From assembly GCA_903632075.3 (NCBI GenBank), contig CAHIKZ030001194.1, forward strand, positions 377,001 through 441,000: 64,000 nucleotides of DNA. Direction: 5' to 3'. This document shows positions 47,950-60,601 of this stretch, piece after piece. Both the position numbers and the translations under genes were made by a program. The stretch is from Acanthosepion pharaonis (taxonomy: Eukaryota > Mollusca > Cephalopoda > Sepiida > Sepiidae). Every line of letters begins with the position of its first letter. Position 1 is the stretch's first letter. The notes beneath the pieces are model-generated. The model did not search any database, was not told the origin of the DNA, and was given only the letters and a program-made list of their open reading frames with translations.

Positions 47950-48317
47950 ATTATCTATGGAATCTTGTATTGCAAATAAACTTTTAAATAGTTAATATTA
48001 CATCTTAAATGCATAGTAAGCAAAGAATTGGAACAGTAATTTGATAAAACATTTAAAAAATGATATTTAGAAAAATATTTTAGACAGCTTTCAAGATTTT
48101 CTTTCAAAACTAGTTATTGATTTTTTTTTTTTTTTTTTTGTAATTACTTCTATTTAAAAAAGAATAGTAATAAGTTTTTGGAAAATGTCTGTTGGAATAT
48201 GAGAATCTTTAAATAAGTGTGTGACTTAATGGAATTAATAGCTGTTTTTTTGTAATTGTCCCAGTGTAGAGAGTATTACTTAACATTGTTGCTAACCTTT
48301 TCCTTTTTCTTTTAAAG

Positions 48318-48428
48318 GGTGGCAATGATGATGCAACAAAAGAAATTGAACGCTATAAGCAGTTGGAAGAAAACTATTCATTTGTGTGGCAAAATGGCAA
48401 GCGGATAAAGAAGTCTGCACCAAAATGA
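48318..48428 (+). CDS. Gene A, last coding exon with stop codon (36 residues)
   Basis: The acceptor tract CCTTTTCCTTTTTCTTTTAAAG is strong. Entry is phase 0, and the frame ends at TGA (48426-48428). The encoded end has GGNDDATKEIERYKQLEENY, then FVWQNGKRIKKSAPK: an acidic helix followed by a basic tail with an aromatic VWQNGK patch. Length, phase and the following AT-rich untranslated region fit a terminal exon. Confidence 0.85.
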   Translation, partial: GGNDDATKEIERYKQLEENYSFVWQNGKRIKKSAPK

Positions 48429-48640
48429 AACCGACATTATCTATTTTTCCATTTTGCTGTAAAATATTTTGCCATCCTTCTTGGATAAGGGTATTTCTGA
48501 ACTGAAGGAGTGTCTTGTGCCTTAAATTCTCTTGAAGGTCTTCACTTTTTCTGGTTTCCATCTTTGGTAATACCTTTTAGTTTCTTTTGCAAAGCTGTTT
48601 CATTCCAATTACAATAAATTTTGGTTGTTATTGTATATTT
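48429..48640 (+). promoter_or_regulatory. Gene A 3' untranslated region with poly(A) signal
   Basis: An AATAAA hexamer lies at 48613-48618, about 185 bases after the stop, followed by a T/GT-rich stretch (GGTTGTTATTG). This is a plausible cleavage signal. In such AT-rich DNA the hexamer is common, so longer 3' ends are possible. Confidence 0.5.
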
Positions 48641-49201
48641 ATATTTTTCGCTAATTGTTACCATTCTTTCTTTTTCATTTGTATCTAAACTTGAGTTTTT
48701 AAATAATTTGGCTTGATAATTTTAAAAATGTTACTTGCATTCTGTGTGGCTCTGTATAAGATAAAATACAGATCAAATTAGATAAGTCTAGTAAAATGTG
48801 AATAATGCTGATCTAAAAATATGTATAAAACCTTGTGTTTTTATATTAGTGAGTCAGAACATAAAACATGTTTTATGAATGTTTACTTAATTTGTTTCTT
48901 TCATTTTGTAAGTAACTTTTAAAGTTTAAATAATGTTATTCTCCTTCTGCATAGTCAGACAATGGAGTTAATGTTGAGGTTTATTGAATTTAGAGTTCAT
49001 ATTGATTTGGTGGAGGTAGGGGGGTATTTATTTTTTGTTTTAAAGGATCAACTTTCTCTAGAAACTAAACAGAAAACATACCTGATTTTATTAAATTGTT
49101 TTATTAAATCTAATATAAAAAAAATGTAAATAGGTTATTTCTTCCTCATATAATTTTCCTTGCAAATCCTAAATACATATAATGATATACTTTTTGCAAA
49201 A

Positions 49202-49264
<63 letters not shown>

Positions 49265-52200
49265 TTAGTGATAAAGAATAATTTGTATAAATCCAAAAAC
49301 TTGGCAATAGATGCAGTAATGATGTACAGGAAAGAAATTTTTGTAGTTTTGAAATTTACCAGAACTTTGAATTCAAACAAGACATTTAAAAACAGGAATA
49401 TGAATCTATTTTGATTTTTGACTATTTACTCTTAAAACTATCGAAAATTAAATTATTATTACTTATTTACCAACTAATTTTCAGATAAATGAGTATTGTA
49501 ATTGTTCTGATTAGTTCTTTATTCAGCTGCCCAAAATTTTATCTTGAATATACAATTATTCAACTTAGGTGTTTGTGTTTAAAGGGTCTGGCTAAGCATC
49601 AAACCTAAAGCAAGTCTTTCACTATCTATAAGCATTACAATCTTCAACTGTTATACTGATTTGAGTTTTCAAAAGATCTCAAAGATGCTTTTTGTTTTTC
49701 TTACATTGATTTTGGGCAAACATATGGTCCTATTGAGTGTCAACTATGAAATGTTTATCTGCTCTTAATGAATTTTTGTTCATGCAAGTCAGTCTTTTCT
49801 TTTTTTCACTGATATTGCCATTCATTTAAATAATTTCAGTTTAAAAGTAAGTTTTTTTTATCTTTTTATGTAGTTTCAGATTTTTTTATTGCTTTCACTT
49901 ATTTCTTATTTCATTATCCTTTTTCATTAATTTATTCAAATTTTCAATCTTTATTCCCATTCTTCTCTTCAATTTTGTTATTCATTTTTTCACTTAATTA
50001 AAAAAAGAAATCTTTATTTTTCTTTGATTCTTGCTAAATGCAGATCTTTTTAAGCATTTAAATGCTTAGTTTTCTTCTTGGGTGAGGTGGGGGCGGTCAC
50101 CATTTTTGAACTTAGAGATTTATGTATAAGATCTCTAAATATCTGCTGTGATACACCTCTTATACAGTGGCCATCTCTTAACTTGAAGGCCGAAATGACA
50201 AGTAGAGTTGCTTCAGCTTTACTGTACCAGACATTATGCAGCTATTTTACCTTGAATATACATTGATTTATGTAACTATTTGCATTTAAAAAGTGTAGCT
50301 CAGTATCTATTCTTATATTGGAACAATCATTTTGAGCTTTGGCTAGTCTCACATACCCTTAGCACACCAGTTGCTTAGAAGGTATTTATTCTGATTAATA
50401 CTGATTATATGATGGTTTTATTCACTTTGTTGTTCAGCTTCCCACCCTAATTTTCTATTTTTAATTAATGAGCAAAGCAATTAATTAAACTCACTGTTGA
50501 TTAGGTTTTCTCATTTATCTATTTACCATAATTTTGTTTCAATATTTCTTGTCTTTTAATATAATTTCACCCATTAAAACATTTTGGGTAGTTGGGTTGT
50601 AAGTTTTGGAGGTACTTGCAATAGATTTGTAAGAAGTCATGTGAAGTGTAGTTATTGGTCACAAATGGTTTGTAATTGTCTATTATTGAGTCTTGCTTTC
50701 TTTTTGCCTTTTATCAACTGAAAAAAATTATTCTGAAAGTTAATACTTCAGTATATTAAAAATAAAAATAATTATTAGGGCAATTTTCTAAATTATTCTT
50801 CCCCTAATTGATTTAAATAATTTTTCAGTTCATTTACCAATTTCTCATTTTCTGTTCAGCTAATTCAGCTGCCTTTGCTTAATCTTGTCTCTTCATTTCA
50901 TACAATTTCTTATCAGAAGTGCCAAGTCCACTCTCTTTATAGGCTCCGGCTTGAAAAAGCGATCCCAAGTCCGGATTTGTCTTAAGGTGTGACTAGAAAA
51001 GATCTTCTCATCTTTGTGTACTTTTGCTCATTGTGAGTGAAAGAAGACATAAAATTATGGAAGAATAAATTTTAGACATTCTGAAGTTGATACAAAGTGG
51101 GTTTACTTTTGCATTAACTTCCTCAAAAAATAAAAAGCAAATTTAAAATATTGAAAAAAAAAGAAAATTGCTAATTCAGTGTTGTCACCTCTGGAGTAAA
51201 CGTACACAAAAATAATAATTACATGGAAGGCATTTTTTTTTTTTTTTTTATCAATGAGGAAAACTAAAATAAGTTAAAAAAATGATTTGTATTACGTATC
51301 TTTTAAATTTTTTGTTTGTAAGATTTTATCATAATCTCTTATGAATAAACAAGTAAATCTTGTTAGTACTCATTATACAATTTGCCTTACAATAATTAAA
51401 AAGGTGTGATCAACTTTTTTAGCCCCATGTTATATTAATGATAGCTCTATCACTAATTTTTTTTCTTGTTTCATTTATGTGTCTCATGTCTGCTTACTTT
51501 TGACAAAAATGCATTTTTTCCAAGTTGGAGTTTATTGGAAATTTTGCAGAATTTAACAACCATCAAGGTACTGCCAATATTTTGAAGACTGATGAGAGTT
51601 TTACTATTGTGTTCTTGGTTCCTTAAATACATATATACTTAATTATGACATTCCAGTCCCAATTAAAGACAGTACATCTGCTGTTTTCTGAGATTACCTC
51701 TTGGTGTTCTCTATACTAACAGTATGACAGACATTGGCAATATTCTTTTCTCTTTGATTAACTTTTAACAAATCCGACTTACAGAACTTTCTTTTGAACT
51801 AGATCTATAGAATCATTTTTAAGTTACCATAATGGAAATATACATTGATATATCTCATTGATTTAAAGAAAATTGATTTAAATAGTAAGTTGAAGGGTTT
51901 ATAACAGAACTTTATTTTCATACAAATACTGATGCTTTGAAGAAAGGGTTTCTCGTGTTCATTTTCTGTATTGGAACATTTTATAATTTTCTCCTCATAT
52001 TTTGGAGACAAGATATTTAAAGTAAGGCAGCAGAAGAAATCAAATACAATTATTTTAAAAAAAAAAAACTTTTTGGAAAACATTTTTGTTATATTGTTTT
52101 CATTTGGTCAGCATCTTAAAGAAAAATGTACAAGTGATCATTCTTTTTGGTGACGTTTCAAATTAATTTTTATCTGTTGATATTCTTTTAAGGTTTTATT

Positions 52201-54470
52201 TTTTTGGTTTAAAGTTTTGATATAAAACATTTCACATTGTACAGTTCTTGACTCAACAAAAGTGCAAGTGTCAGTTGACAACTTGGGCATTTTTTGCATG
52301 ACTGCAGTTGTACACCTGAAAATACAATCAAATGTAATTCCTTTAACATTTATTTGTCTGCATATTTAATTCTGCACACCAAGATCCAATTAAAATGACT
52401 TAACCATTTTTTTCAAGAATTATGACAAATGAGTAATGTGCAAATATCGATAAATGTCTTACGCTTTAAGCCTAGGATTAATTATCTAGTCTTTCAGTAA
52501 GTCTTTCACATCTTTCTTCTTTTGTAAAATCTGTAGCGCTGATAATTTTTGATCTGTAAATCATTACTCACTATGAGAAAAAATATTTAAGGAATAACAA
52601 TATCTAATTTTTTAAAATCTTATACTCTCATCTCTTTTTATTTTCTTTGTTTTTCATTTGGCATAGCCTCTGCTCATCCAGAAGGCACTTCTGAACTCAG
52701 ATGGAAAATTTTTCATCCTGGTAAATCTATAATAGAAAATGACATTTGATGGTTAGAGAACAAGTTGATTTAAATGATTAAACAATAAGAATGAGAGAGA
52801 AAATTCCAAAAGCTTTAAATTTTGAAAAATGCCTTATCTTTCAATTATTGAATATTATGAATTTTTTAATGTGAACTGGGAAATCATTTTAGAATTTGTG
52901 AAAGTAATTCCTTATTGGAATTATAAGCAATAAAGCTGAAGATACATTTGAAAAACATTTGAATATTACTTATGCTTTATATGTCTCAAGAAATTTGTCA
53001 AGTTTGAGCTGTATATTTTTTATTTCTTATGAAAAGAATTATAATTTATCTAGATTTGTTTATCTAGTTGGGTTCATTTGATTAATTCTATTGAATGTAA
53101 AAATTACAAAAACACTTCAAATATTGCATGTGTTACATCGTCACCTCCTGTAACAAATGACACTAAATTGAAAAGTTTCCTAAAAACAAATTCTCCAAGA
53201 AAATCATTTTGATTGTACATTAAAACCCTTGTATTCCTTTGATTGACAAATCTGAATTTTATTGTGAAAATTCTGCTCTAGAATTGATTTGTATTCTAGT
53301 TTCTCGTAACATAGCAATAAAGGAGATGTTCATTATTTTAAAATCATTGGTCAGTTTAAAACCTGACCATATATTTAAACTGGTTTACATTTCCTTTGTA
53401 TTAAGGGCTATTTTTCTTATTCAGTTTTTCAAATTGGAAATTTAATAAAATCTACAATTTTTCAGCTATAATTGTGACATTAAATAAAACTGACCTTTAG
53501 GATTGTTTTTTTTTTTTTTAAATGACATGAAAAACATGTTTGAATTTTTTTTTGATTCATTCAATCAAATAGATCTACCAGTAAAAAAAAACGTTATAAT
53601 TTAAATCTAGGAAATGCAAATTTTTCTTTGCATATCAGCACATTGATTGGAAATCTCCAACTTTATTCAAAGTATTGAATTCAAAAGTCCACATTAGGAT
53701 GAGGTCTTTATTGACTAAGTACAACAGTATGATGATGCTTTTAATTTAGTAATTTTTGTGAATTTATGATCATATCAGAAATTAGGAAGACAGTTCTCAA
53801 CATATTGAAACTTGTTCCTAGGCTTTTTGTCATATCAATCATCATGTTATTAAATCCAGTGGAGATAAAGGAAATAGAAAAATAACCACACTCTTTAAAT
53901 CATTAAAAGTTTCACTAATCTAAGAATGTTATATTTATATTCATGTTAATTCTGAACATTCCTTATGAAAATATGGTTGGAAATAAATTTTTTTCAAATG
54001 AAATATTTCATTGAAAACAGTGCTTTGTTTTTGTTTATCATACTTTTGCATGCTTGTATGCCAAAAAAAAGAAATGAACAGTTTAAGAATTGGTGTAATT
54101 TGATAACTTTGATTTAAATAGATTTCTAGCTCTTATGAGAAATTTAATAGGAATGAAGAGAATTTTTTGAAAAATTAAAGTTTCTTTATTTCATAAGGCC
54201 AAGTTCAAATCTTTTGCTGTTATAGCAGCAACATTTAATAATAAAATGCTGTAAGAGTCAAGGATTGAATGATCACATAAGCAAAATGATTGCAAACTTT
54301 TTTTATGACCTAAATTATGGAACAAAGTACATTTTAAAGATGGTTGATAATTGATTCAGATATCAGTGAAAAAAAAATTGAGTAATTAATTTTGCTTCAA
54401 AATGCAAAAAAAAAAAATGTTTTATGCAGAAATTATATACTATTGGTAAATACTCTCCAAACAAACCAGG
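48641..54470. other. Long AT-rich stretch without recognised genes
   Basis: Nearly 6 kb of AT-rich sequence downstream of gene A. Frames are short and shared by chance on both strands. The only structure is an A-run followed by (TA)n at 49199-49261. It may include longer 3' UTR forms of gene A and intergenic DNA. The segment around 50900-51100 is slightly less AT-rich but I could not assign it. Confidence 0.5.
49199..49261. repeat. A-run plus (TA)n microsatellite
   Basis: About 20 A followed by about 20 TA units. It may mark an old retroposon tail, but no body was identified. Confidence 0.9.
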
Positions 54471-54559
54471 ACATTACTTATCAAAATAATACTTGAATCA
54501 CACAAATACAGAATCCAACAATACCTAGATAAGTTGTATAATTAAGAATTTCAAATGTC

Positions 54560-55850
54560 AATACTTGCCAAATATGAAAATTATAGCAGAAATGAATGAA
54601 CAAAGTTGGGGTAGCAAAAAAGACCACAATTGTTTGGTAAGAGCCATTATTGATATCAGCAATTGGCAGTTGAGTGGCATTGATGCTAAACAAGAGTCTC
54701 AACTTTGTCACCACCATCAGACTGGTTTCATACTTAGACATGAAAGCTCCAGTGGAAGTGAGACCAGCACTAGAAAAGGCCAAGCCAACTAAATCAAGAC
54801 TTTATAGAGTGACACTATGACATCATACTGCCAACTGACAAAGACAATGATATAGCGGTGATGGACAAATTGGAATGCTTCAAAAAAAAAAAAAAAAATT
54901 GGCAAGCCGAGTTGGTGATGGTAGCTGTAGTAAAGTGAAAAAAAACTTAGAAGAAAATGTAACAGATCCTAAATAAGAACAAGGATTACTTCACACTGAA
55001 TAAGTATAGACAGCTGACTCAACATTACACCAAGCTACCACATATGTATGGTCTCTCCAAGATTCACAAACTTGGTATTATAGTCAGTTGCAGAAGCTTG
55101 GCATGCCACCAGCAGATTCCTTATGGATATAGACAACCCATTGGAATTAGACCCTGTCTTGTAGAATGTCCAATAGATAATCTGATGGGAACGTTGACTA
55201 GAGTCGGACATATACCAACAGTAGAAAAGCTTGGCAACATGAAAATACGTTGAGGAAATGGCACCACTGAAACCAGACAGTATGGCTATGTAGATGACTC
55301 TTTCATACTCTAGCCTCACCAGGAAGCTGTACAAATAGTGTTGGTCATGTGAACTCGATTCAAACCTTCGATTCAGTTCATAATGGAAGAAAATAATGTG
55401 TTAGATTTCCTGAATGCAATAATAACTTGCACAGAGAATGGATCTATATCACAAGCCGACCGTCAGACAATACATCAGTTTCAAGTACCACTCTCCATAT
55501 AGTATGAACGAATCTCTGCCATATTATGTGCTCTAACACAGAGGAGGACTGTATACGCAATTCTTTACAGTTATGGCAAAGAAAATAAAGGTGAAAAAAA
55601 CCAAGCCACCTCCTGAAAATAAGGCTGGAGGAACATCGAAAAGCTGTACTGAGAGGAGATATAATAAAATCAGGCATAGCTGATCAGGTATATAGGGAAA
55701 AGGGTAGTCATCAGTCTCAGTGGAATGAATAAAAAATACTGGAAAAGGAAAAACACTGAAGAGTTAGACGTCTGAAAGAATCAGCGCATACCCTAGGCTA
55801 TGCAAACCTCTTTAGTAGGCCTAACATATAAATAAATACGATAGGGTAGC
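54560..55850 (+). pseudogene. Second Penelope-like element remnant (RT plus GIY-YIG tail)
   Basis: Plus-strand frames, in order: LPTDKDNDIAVMDKLECF (the DKG.A.V.MD type motif at the RT start); LPHMYGLSKIHKLGI; YGYVDDSF with the catalytic Asp pair intact (codons 55287-55298); IQFIMEENNVLDFLNAIITC; and the C-terminal GIY-YIG tail RLEEHRKAVLRGD, IKSGIADQVYREKGSHQSQW, RRLKESAHTLGYANLFSRP. The pattern is that of the Penelope/Poseidon-type proteins and differs from the YRDDG type at 20-21 kb. Stops and frameshifts make it a pseudogene. Its downstream edge lies within about 800 bases of the NHL-like ORF. Confidence 0.85.
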
Positions 55851-56632
55851 CACTAATAAAGAAAGACAAATAACAGCAGGTCTTCAACAGCAGCAGCTAT
55901 AAGAAAAGAAAAGTTTTAGTGAGTGTAGTCAAGTATGACAAGCAGCAGCCATCGGCAGGTAGTTTAGGTTTAAGGCTTCAAGTTCATAGATAATTGTCCG
56001 GGATTAAAGCATAAGTTCTTGAATTTGGTGATATAGTAATTGCGGGTAGTGAGTATTTAGAAACGGGGTTAGCAATAACTGAACAGTACTAAAATAGGAA
56101 CTAGACAAGATATCACTAGACATGGGAAGTGAAACGAGAACAATCTACCCCAATAGATTAAATAATGGGTTCAGTTCGAAATTCCCGAAATGTGATAACA
56201 GCAAAGATGAGATTTTATAGTTCGCATCTAAATAGTGTAAATAAAATAAAATTTTAATAAAATTCCATCGTCTAATTTAATTGTAAATAGCCGAACAAGT
56301 AATCAGATTGGATTTTTAAATATTTTTAGGATATTTTTAGAACTTTTCTAAATATCAATTACAAATACAACAACCATTTTGTATGACGTGACCAAAACCT
56401 GGACCTTTGATCTTCAACTGTTGAAGATCAAGGTCCATTTCTTTTGGTCTCTTTATAGAAAATTTGAATCTTCTGATTCGTGTAGGATTGACACTATCAA
56501 ATGGCTGTCGAAAGTGGTATGTTGTATGAACAACCAATCAAGGCAGTAGTAAGTATTGTTAAAACAAACGTTTTATTAAATAACGTACTTCTTACATATT
56601 TTTGAAGGTGAAGAACTAGAACGGAATTTACA
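55851..56632 (+). promoter_or_regulatory. Upstream region of the NHL-like ORF
   Basis: More balanced base composition than the surroundings, no coding frame recognised. An acceptor-like TATTTTTGAAG at about 56608 could bound an exon that contains the ORF; no TATA box at a convincing distance was seen. Confidence 0.3.
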
Positions 56633-57481
56633 ATGGATGATAGGAAGAAACGGTCATTTTTCGCAAGATCTTTCAGTCTTAACAGCTGTAAGCCCCAAAA
56701 GTTTGGTCAGTTTCCATCTATTCCCTTAAAGGACTCTCATGATGCAAAAATTGAAAATTTCGTCATAACATCAAATCACAACATCGTTATTGCTGATGAG
56801 ACAAATCAGAGACTCAGAATGCTCAATCTTTGTGGAGATTTAATTTTTGAACTTCCTCTTCGTACAAAACCAACGGGAATGTGTATGTGGACCCCTGTTA
56901 CTTTATTCGTCTCCTTACCCATCGCTTCTATGTTGGTTGTGGCCAGAATCAGCAAGAGAAATATCCTAGTAGAAGCCGGTCTTAAAACCAAAACTGGCTA
57001 CGAATTACTAGCCGGAACAAAGGACCAAAATCTTGTTTGTTCCCATGATTGGACGTTGGATGTTTACAGAGTCGGACCTCGGTATTCTTTACAATTTCTT
57101 TATAAAATCAATATACCACATAACTTGTCCATGGTTACTTCCCCAAGGATAACATTGGCAGATAATAGCACAATTTTAGTCGGCAACATTTTTGATTCTA
57201 ATCTCTTAACTTACAACAATCTCGGTGAATTGATGTCTTGTGAGCAAGTTCCTTCAAATTGTTTACTTTCCGATATAGCTTACTTTAACAACCATATTTA
57301 TTTAACTGACTATAATGAAGATCGGGTCCTTCAACTGACCATGGATCTAAAATTGGCATCTACCATCAAAGTATCTGCTAATACTGAAAGGATGCCCACT
57401 AGAATTTCAATCTCCTCGGACGGATTTTTAGCTTTACTTTATACATCGTTCAATTCCACAGTGAAAATCTATTCGCTCTAA
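56633..57481 (+). CDS. Intronless NHL-like beta-propeller protein (282 residues)
   Basis: An intact frame from ATG (context ACAATGG, favourable) to TAA; an in-frame TGA lies eight codons upstream, fixing the start. The protein begins basic (MDDRKKRSFFARSF) and then shows repeated propeller-like units: a stretch ending IVIADETNQRLRMLNL..GD, then KPTGMC, and near the C-terminus HIYLTDYNEDRVLQL and RMPTRISISSDG. This D-x-x-N-x-R-(I/L)-x-x-(L/F) pattern is that of NHL repeats, as in the C-terminal halves of TRIM-NHL proteins. I see no RING, B-box or coiled coil, so it is a propeller-only protein, a lone exon of a larger gene, or a retrocopy. A hydrophobic run (TLFVSLPIASMLVV, residues ~90-103) is more likely a buried strand than a membrane segment. 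Probable role: protein or RNA binding. Confidence 0.75.
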   Translation: MDDRKKRSFFARSFSLNSCKPQKFGQFPSIPLKDSHDAKIENFVITSNHNIVIADETNQRLRMLNLCGDLIFELPLRTKPTGMCMWTPVTLFVSLPIASMLVVARISKRNILVEAGLKTKTGYELLAGTKDQNLVCSHDWTLDVYRVGPRYSLQFLYKINIPHNLSMVTSPRITLADNSTILVGNIFDSNLLTYNNLGELMSCEQVPSNCLLSDIAYFNNHIYLTDYNEDRVLQLTMDLKLASTIKVSANTERMPTRISISSDGFLALLYTSFNSTVKIYSL

Positions 57482-57930
57482 GTCTGAATTGTCATCGTAT
57501 TTCAAATATTTGGTTGTATTCGCGTTTTAATTTTTTATGAAAACCCCAGCTGATCTCCCAGTTAATCAAATGAACAATACAGCGTACATAATTTTTCTTC
57601 CATTTTCAATATCCAGACGTTATGTTTTAAAACATTTCCTCATACGGTTGGAATTATTTACATATATATTTTTTAAATGTTAATCTCATCTATTTGCGAA
57701 GAAACGGCTGGTGATAATTACTGAATATCTTTTCATTTTGCAGTGTGAATTTTACACGCACTAAAAAATTTGATTGACACTGTCATTTTGCCTTATTAAA
57801 GTTTCAACCGCAGAGATTTTTGTGTATGTGTGACTGACGATGAGAAAAGTAACTTGGCCGACTGATACACTTTATTAAAGTCTAATAATTAATTAAACGT
57901 TAGTAAACAATAATTATAATAAATGTTCAG
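57482..57930 (+). promoter_or_regulatory. Probable 3' untranslated region of the NHL-like gene
   Basis: AT-rich sequence after the stop, with ATTAAA at about 57796 and AATAAA at 57918-57923 as candidate poly(A) signals. Confidence 0.4.
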
Positions 57931-59550
57931 TCTATTTGGCCCGGAATTCAAGTCTATTCTCTATGACATTGATATGATTTATAATCATCATCGTTTAAAT
58001 TGATTAATAATATCAGTTGACATGGTAGGCTCTTCTTAGCCCATTCTTATTTTTTATATTTTTAAATATCTATTATTCTATTTGACATTTCCCGATCAAC
58101 TGGGATTTGGGGATTTTTAACAAGGTTTTTTTTTTTTTTATCATTTCTACTTGTTAGTTATATCATTTTCATTGTGGTCCAGTAATTTTTTTTTCAGTTT
58201 TCGGCTGGTAATAAAATCAATATTTTTGTGCTTTTACAGATTAAATATTTTAAAGATAAAGATTGCTGACAAAAAAGTGTTAATTCTGCTATAACAAGGT
58301 AAAAAGAAACATTCAGAACAGCTACGTTCTATTTTGAATTCATCGTAACAGTTTTTTTTTTGTTAGCGTCTCTCATAAGGGACACACGCACATTCATTGT
58401 TTATTGTAAAATGTAAAAGTAAAATGTAATGATTTACTAAGTTTTGCTTAATTTGACAAGAGGTCACAAGTTAGTTTGTATTCTTAGAGATTATTAATCT
58501 CTCCCTTATCGAAAAACTAAATAATTTAGACACCTCTTATCAAAATAATCTCATGACAATTGGTATTTTTTCATTTTCAATTAATTTTTTTCTGTGATCA
58601 TAAATGATAGAAATCTTCATTTATTCATAAAACGTGCATTAATGATGATTTAAATTAAAATTTGGTGAAAGAATGTACCTTGTTTTATTATCATTTTCTC
58701 TCTCCCTATCTCAAGAATTTAAGATTTTTGTTTCATTTTGGTTACATTGATTGAACAATAACTTTCGTTCGTTCGAGTTTTACTCAAATTCAAAAGATTT
58801 TTTACTGAAATAAAACTCGAGAATGATGGCTAAAAAAATGAATTAGTTTTGGAAGTGAGCTAAGTCGAAAAATCAACGTCATCACATTTGTGAATCATTC
58901 GATAAACAGAAACTTGCTGTTTAAAATATGTGCGTGAGGAAGGGAGTGTGTGATCACTTTGACTATTAACTACAGTTGTTTTCAATTGCAAATAGCATCT
59001 CTTGATAAATTTGGTCAAATTAAGAAAAGGTATTTGCGATCACATTAAAAATAAAGTATAAGTGAGTGAAGGAAATGAACCATCCTCTCAAGATAAGAAA
59101 GTGTCGGTTGTGTATTTTCGGACTGAATCGGAAAATTTTAAAAAGAAAATAAGGTAAAGGAAGAAGACAAACGAAATAAAAAAAAATGCTTAACAAAATA
59201 ATTATGTATTGCTTAGTTTCGTTATTATATTGCTAAGAAGTTGATATAGTCATATGTAACATTTATTGTTGTGAATATTGCTGATTAATGTTTATTTGTG
59301 GCAGAAAAAAATATTTCATTTTTGTCATTAAGAAATGGTATGTTGTAAATTTTGTACTGAAACACGTGGGAATAACTTATTTCTGGAACTAACTCAATGA
59401 AAATATTCGAAAAGAGAAGAAGAGTATCGAGGGAAAAATAAAGGGGGGGGATGTTAAAGAGATGATGGTAATCGAATTCTTTTTTTCTCTTTTTTTTTTT
59501 AATGCTAAAAAAGTAGATATTAAAGAAGGTACATCCAAATAAAGACGATA
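57931..59550. other. AT-rich intergenic sequence, nothing recognised
   Basis: T-runs and short chance frames only. Confidence 0.5.
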
Positions 59551-59984
59551 AAAATTAATTTTAAAAAATGAAATTTTTTTCGGGAAGCTTTTATTTTGGT
59601 TTCAATTTCAAGATAATAGATTAAATTTAACATTTCCAATAAACAAAAATAAAATATACTTTTCTGAAACTTTGAGGAATATTAACTAATGTTTAATTCA
59701 TCCGATTTGAAACAAATTATTACTTATTTTTTGTTTAAAATATCGCAGAAATGCAATTTTCACGAGGTCAGTGTTCAGCTTCATTGAAAGTTTATCTAAT
59801 TTTTATACGCGTGATAAATCTGATCGCATTTGATTTATATAATTTTTTTTAATTACTCACTTATCTAACTACCCGAGAAATTTATGAAAATATTCTAAGT
59901 AATCTAATATTTTATAGAATTTTAGGTACTTTGGCTTAGGTAAATTTAATTACTATAATTATCGCTCTTAGTTTTTGGTAATAG

Positions 59985-60601
59985 CGTGTATGGATGTCTG
60001 TATTTACAAAAATCCGCACATTTATACACACACACACACACACAAATTAAAAATCATCTTTAAAATACATGGGTTCACTCAAGCTTTTTCATTTATGATT
60101 AGTAAATATAGATTTTACTTAATGATATCACCTACCCGCTACAAATTAATACAGAATTTTAAAGGATGTAAAACTTTATAAATTATTGTAATTAAAATTA
60201 AAAAATAAAAACAATTCTTGTACAAATTCATTATTTTTTTTTTTCTAAAACAATAGTTCCCATACATAAAAGCAAAATCTGATCTAAATCCTAAAATAAA
60301 AAATGCAATAAAACTTGCTTTTATGTATGGGAACTATTGTTTTAGAAAAAAAAATAATGAATTTGTACAAGAATTGTTTTATTTTTTAATTTTAATTACA
60401 ATAATTTATAAAGTTTTACATCCTTTAAAATTTGTATTAATTTGTAAAGGGTAGGTGATATCATTAAGTAAAATCTATATTTACTAATCATAAATGAAAA
60501 AGCTTGAGTGAACCCATGTATTTTAAAGATGATTTTTAATTTGTGTGTGTGTGTGTGTGTGTGTATAAATGTGCGGATTTTTGTAAATACAGACATCCAT
60601 A
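59985..60601. repeat. Long, nearly perfect inverted repeat
   Basis: The left arm (about 59985-60274) and right arm (about 60318-60601) are reverse complements over roughly 285 bases, with only a few differences (such as CCCGCT versus CCCTTT and ACAGAATT versus ACAAATT) and a (CA)n/(TG)n length difference. The spacer is about 45 bases. Confidence 0.92.

Larger units (their letters stand above)
3755..48428 (+). other. Gene A: multi-exon gene for an acidic coiled-coil-like protein (5' end missing)
   Basis: Nine coding exons can be chained on the plus strand with AG acceptors, GT donors and matching phases throughout (1-1, 1-2, 2-1, 1-0, 0-1, 1-1, 1-1, 1-0, 0-stop). The joined coding part is 1247 nt and gives 415 residues then TGA. 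The first visible exon begins in phase 1, so at least one upstream exon is missing; none was found in 1-3754. Introns run from about 0.8 kb to 12.8 kb. Order of the protein: Lys/Glu-rich start, Ser/Asp-rich acidic low-complexity part, a likely helical coiled coil (exons 4 to 6), a second acidic Ser-rich stretch, then a better-formed C-terminal part (exons 7 to 9). I see no signal peptide, membrane segment or known catalytic motif, and do not recognise the family. A cytoplasmic, nuclear or ciliary scaffold role would be a guess. Confidence 0.8.

Noticed and set aside
54481..54783. Minus-strand open frame of 100 codons
   Set aside because: The plus strand of the region leads into a Penelope-like RT; the minus frame has no recognisable motif.
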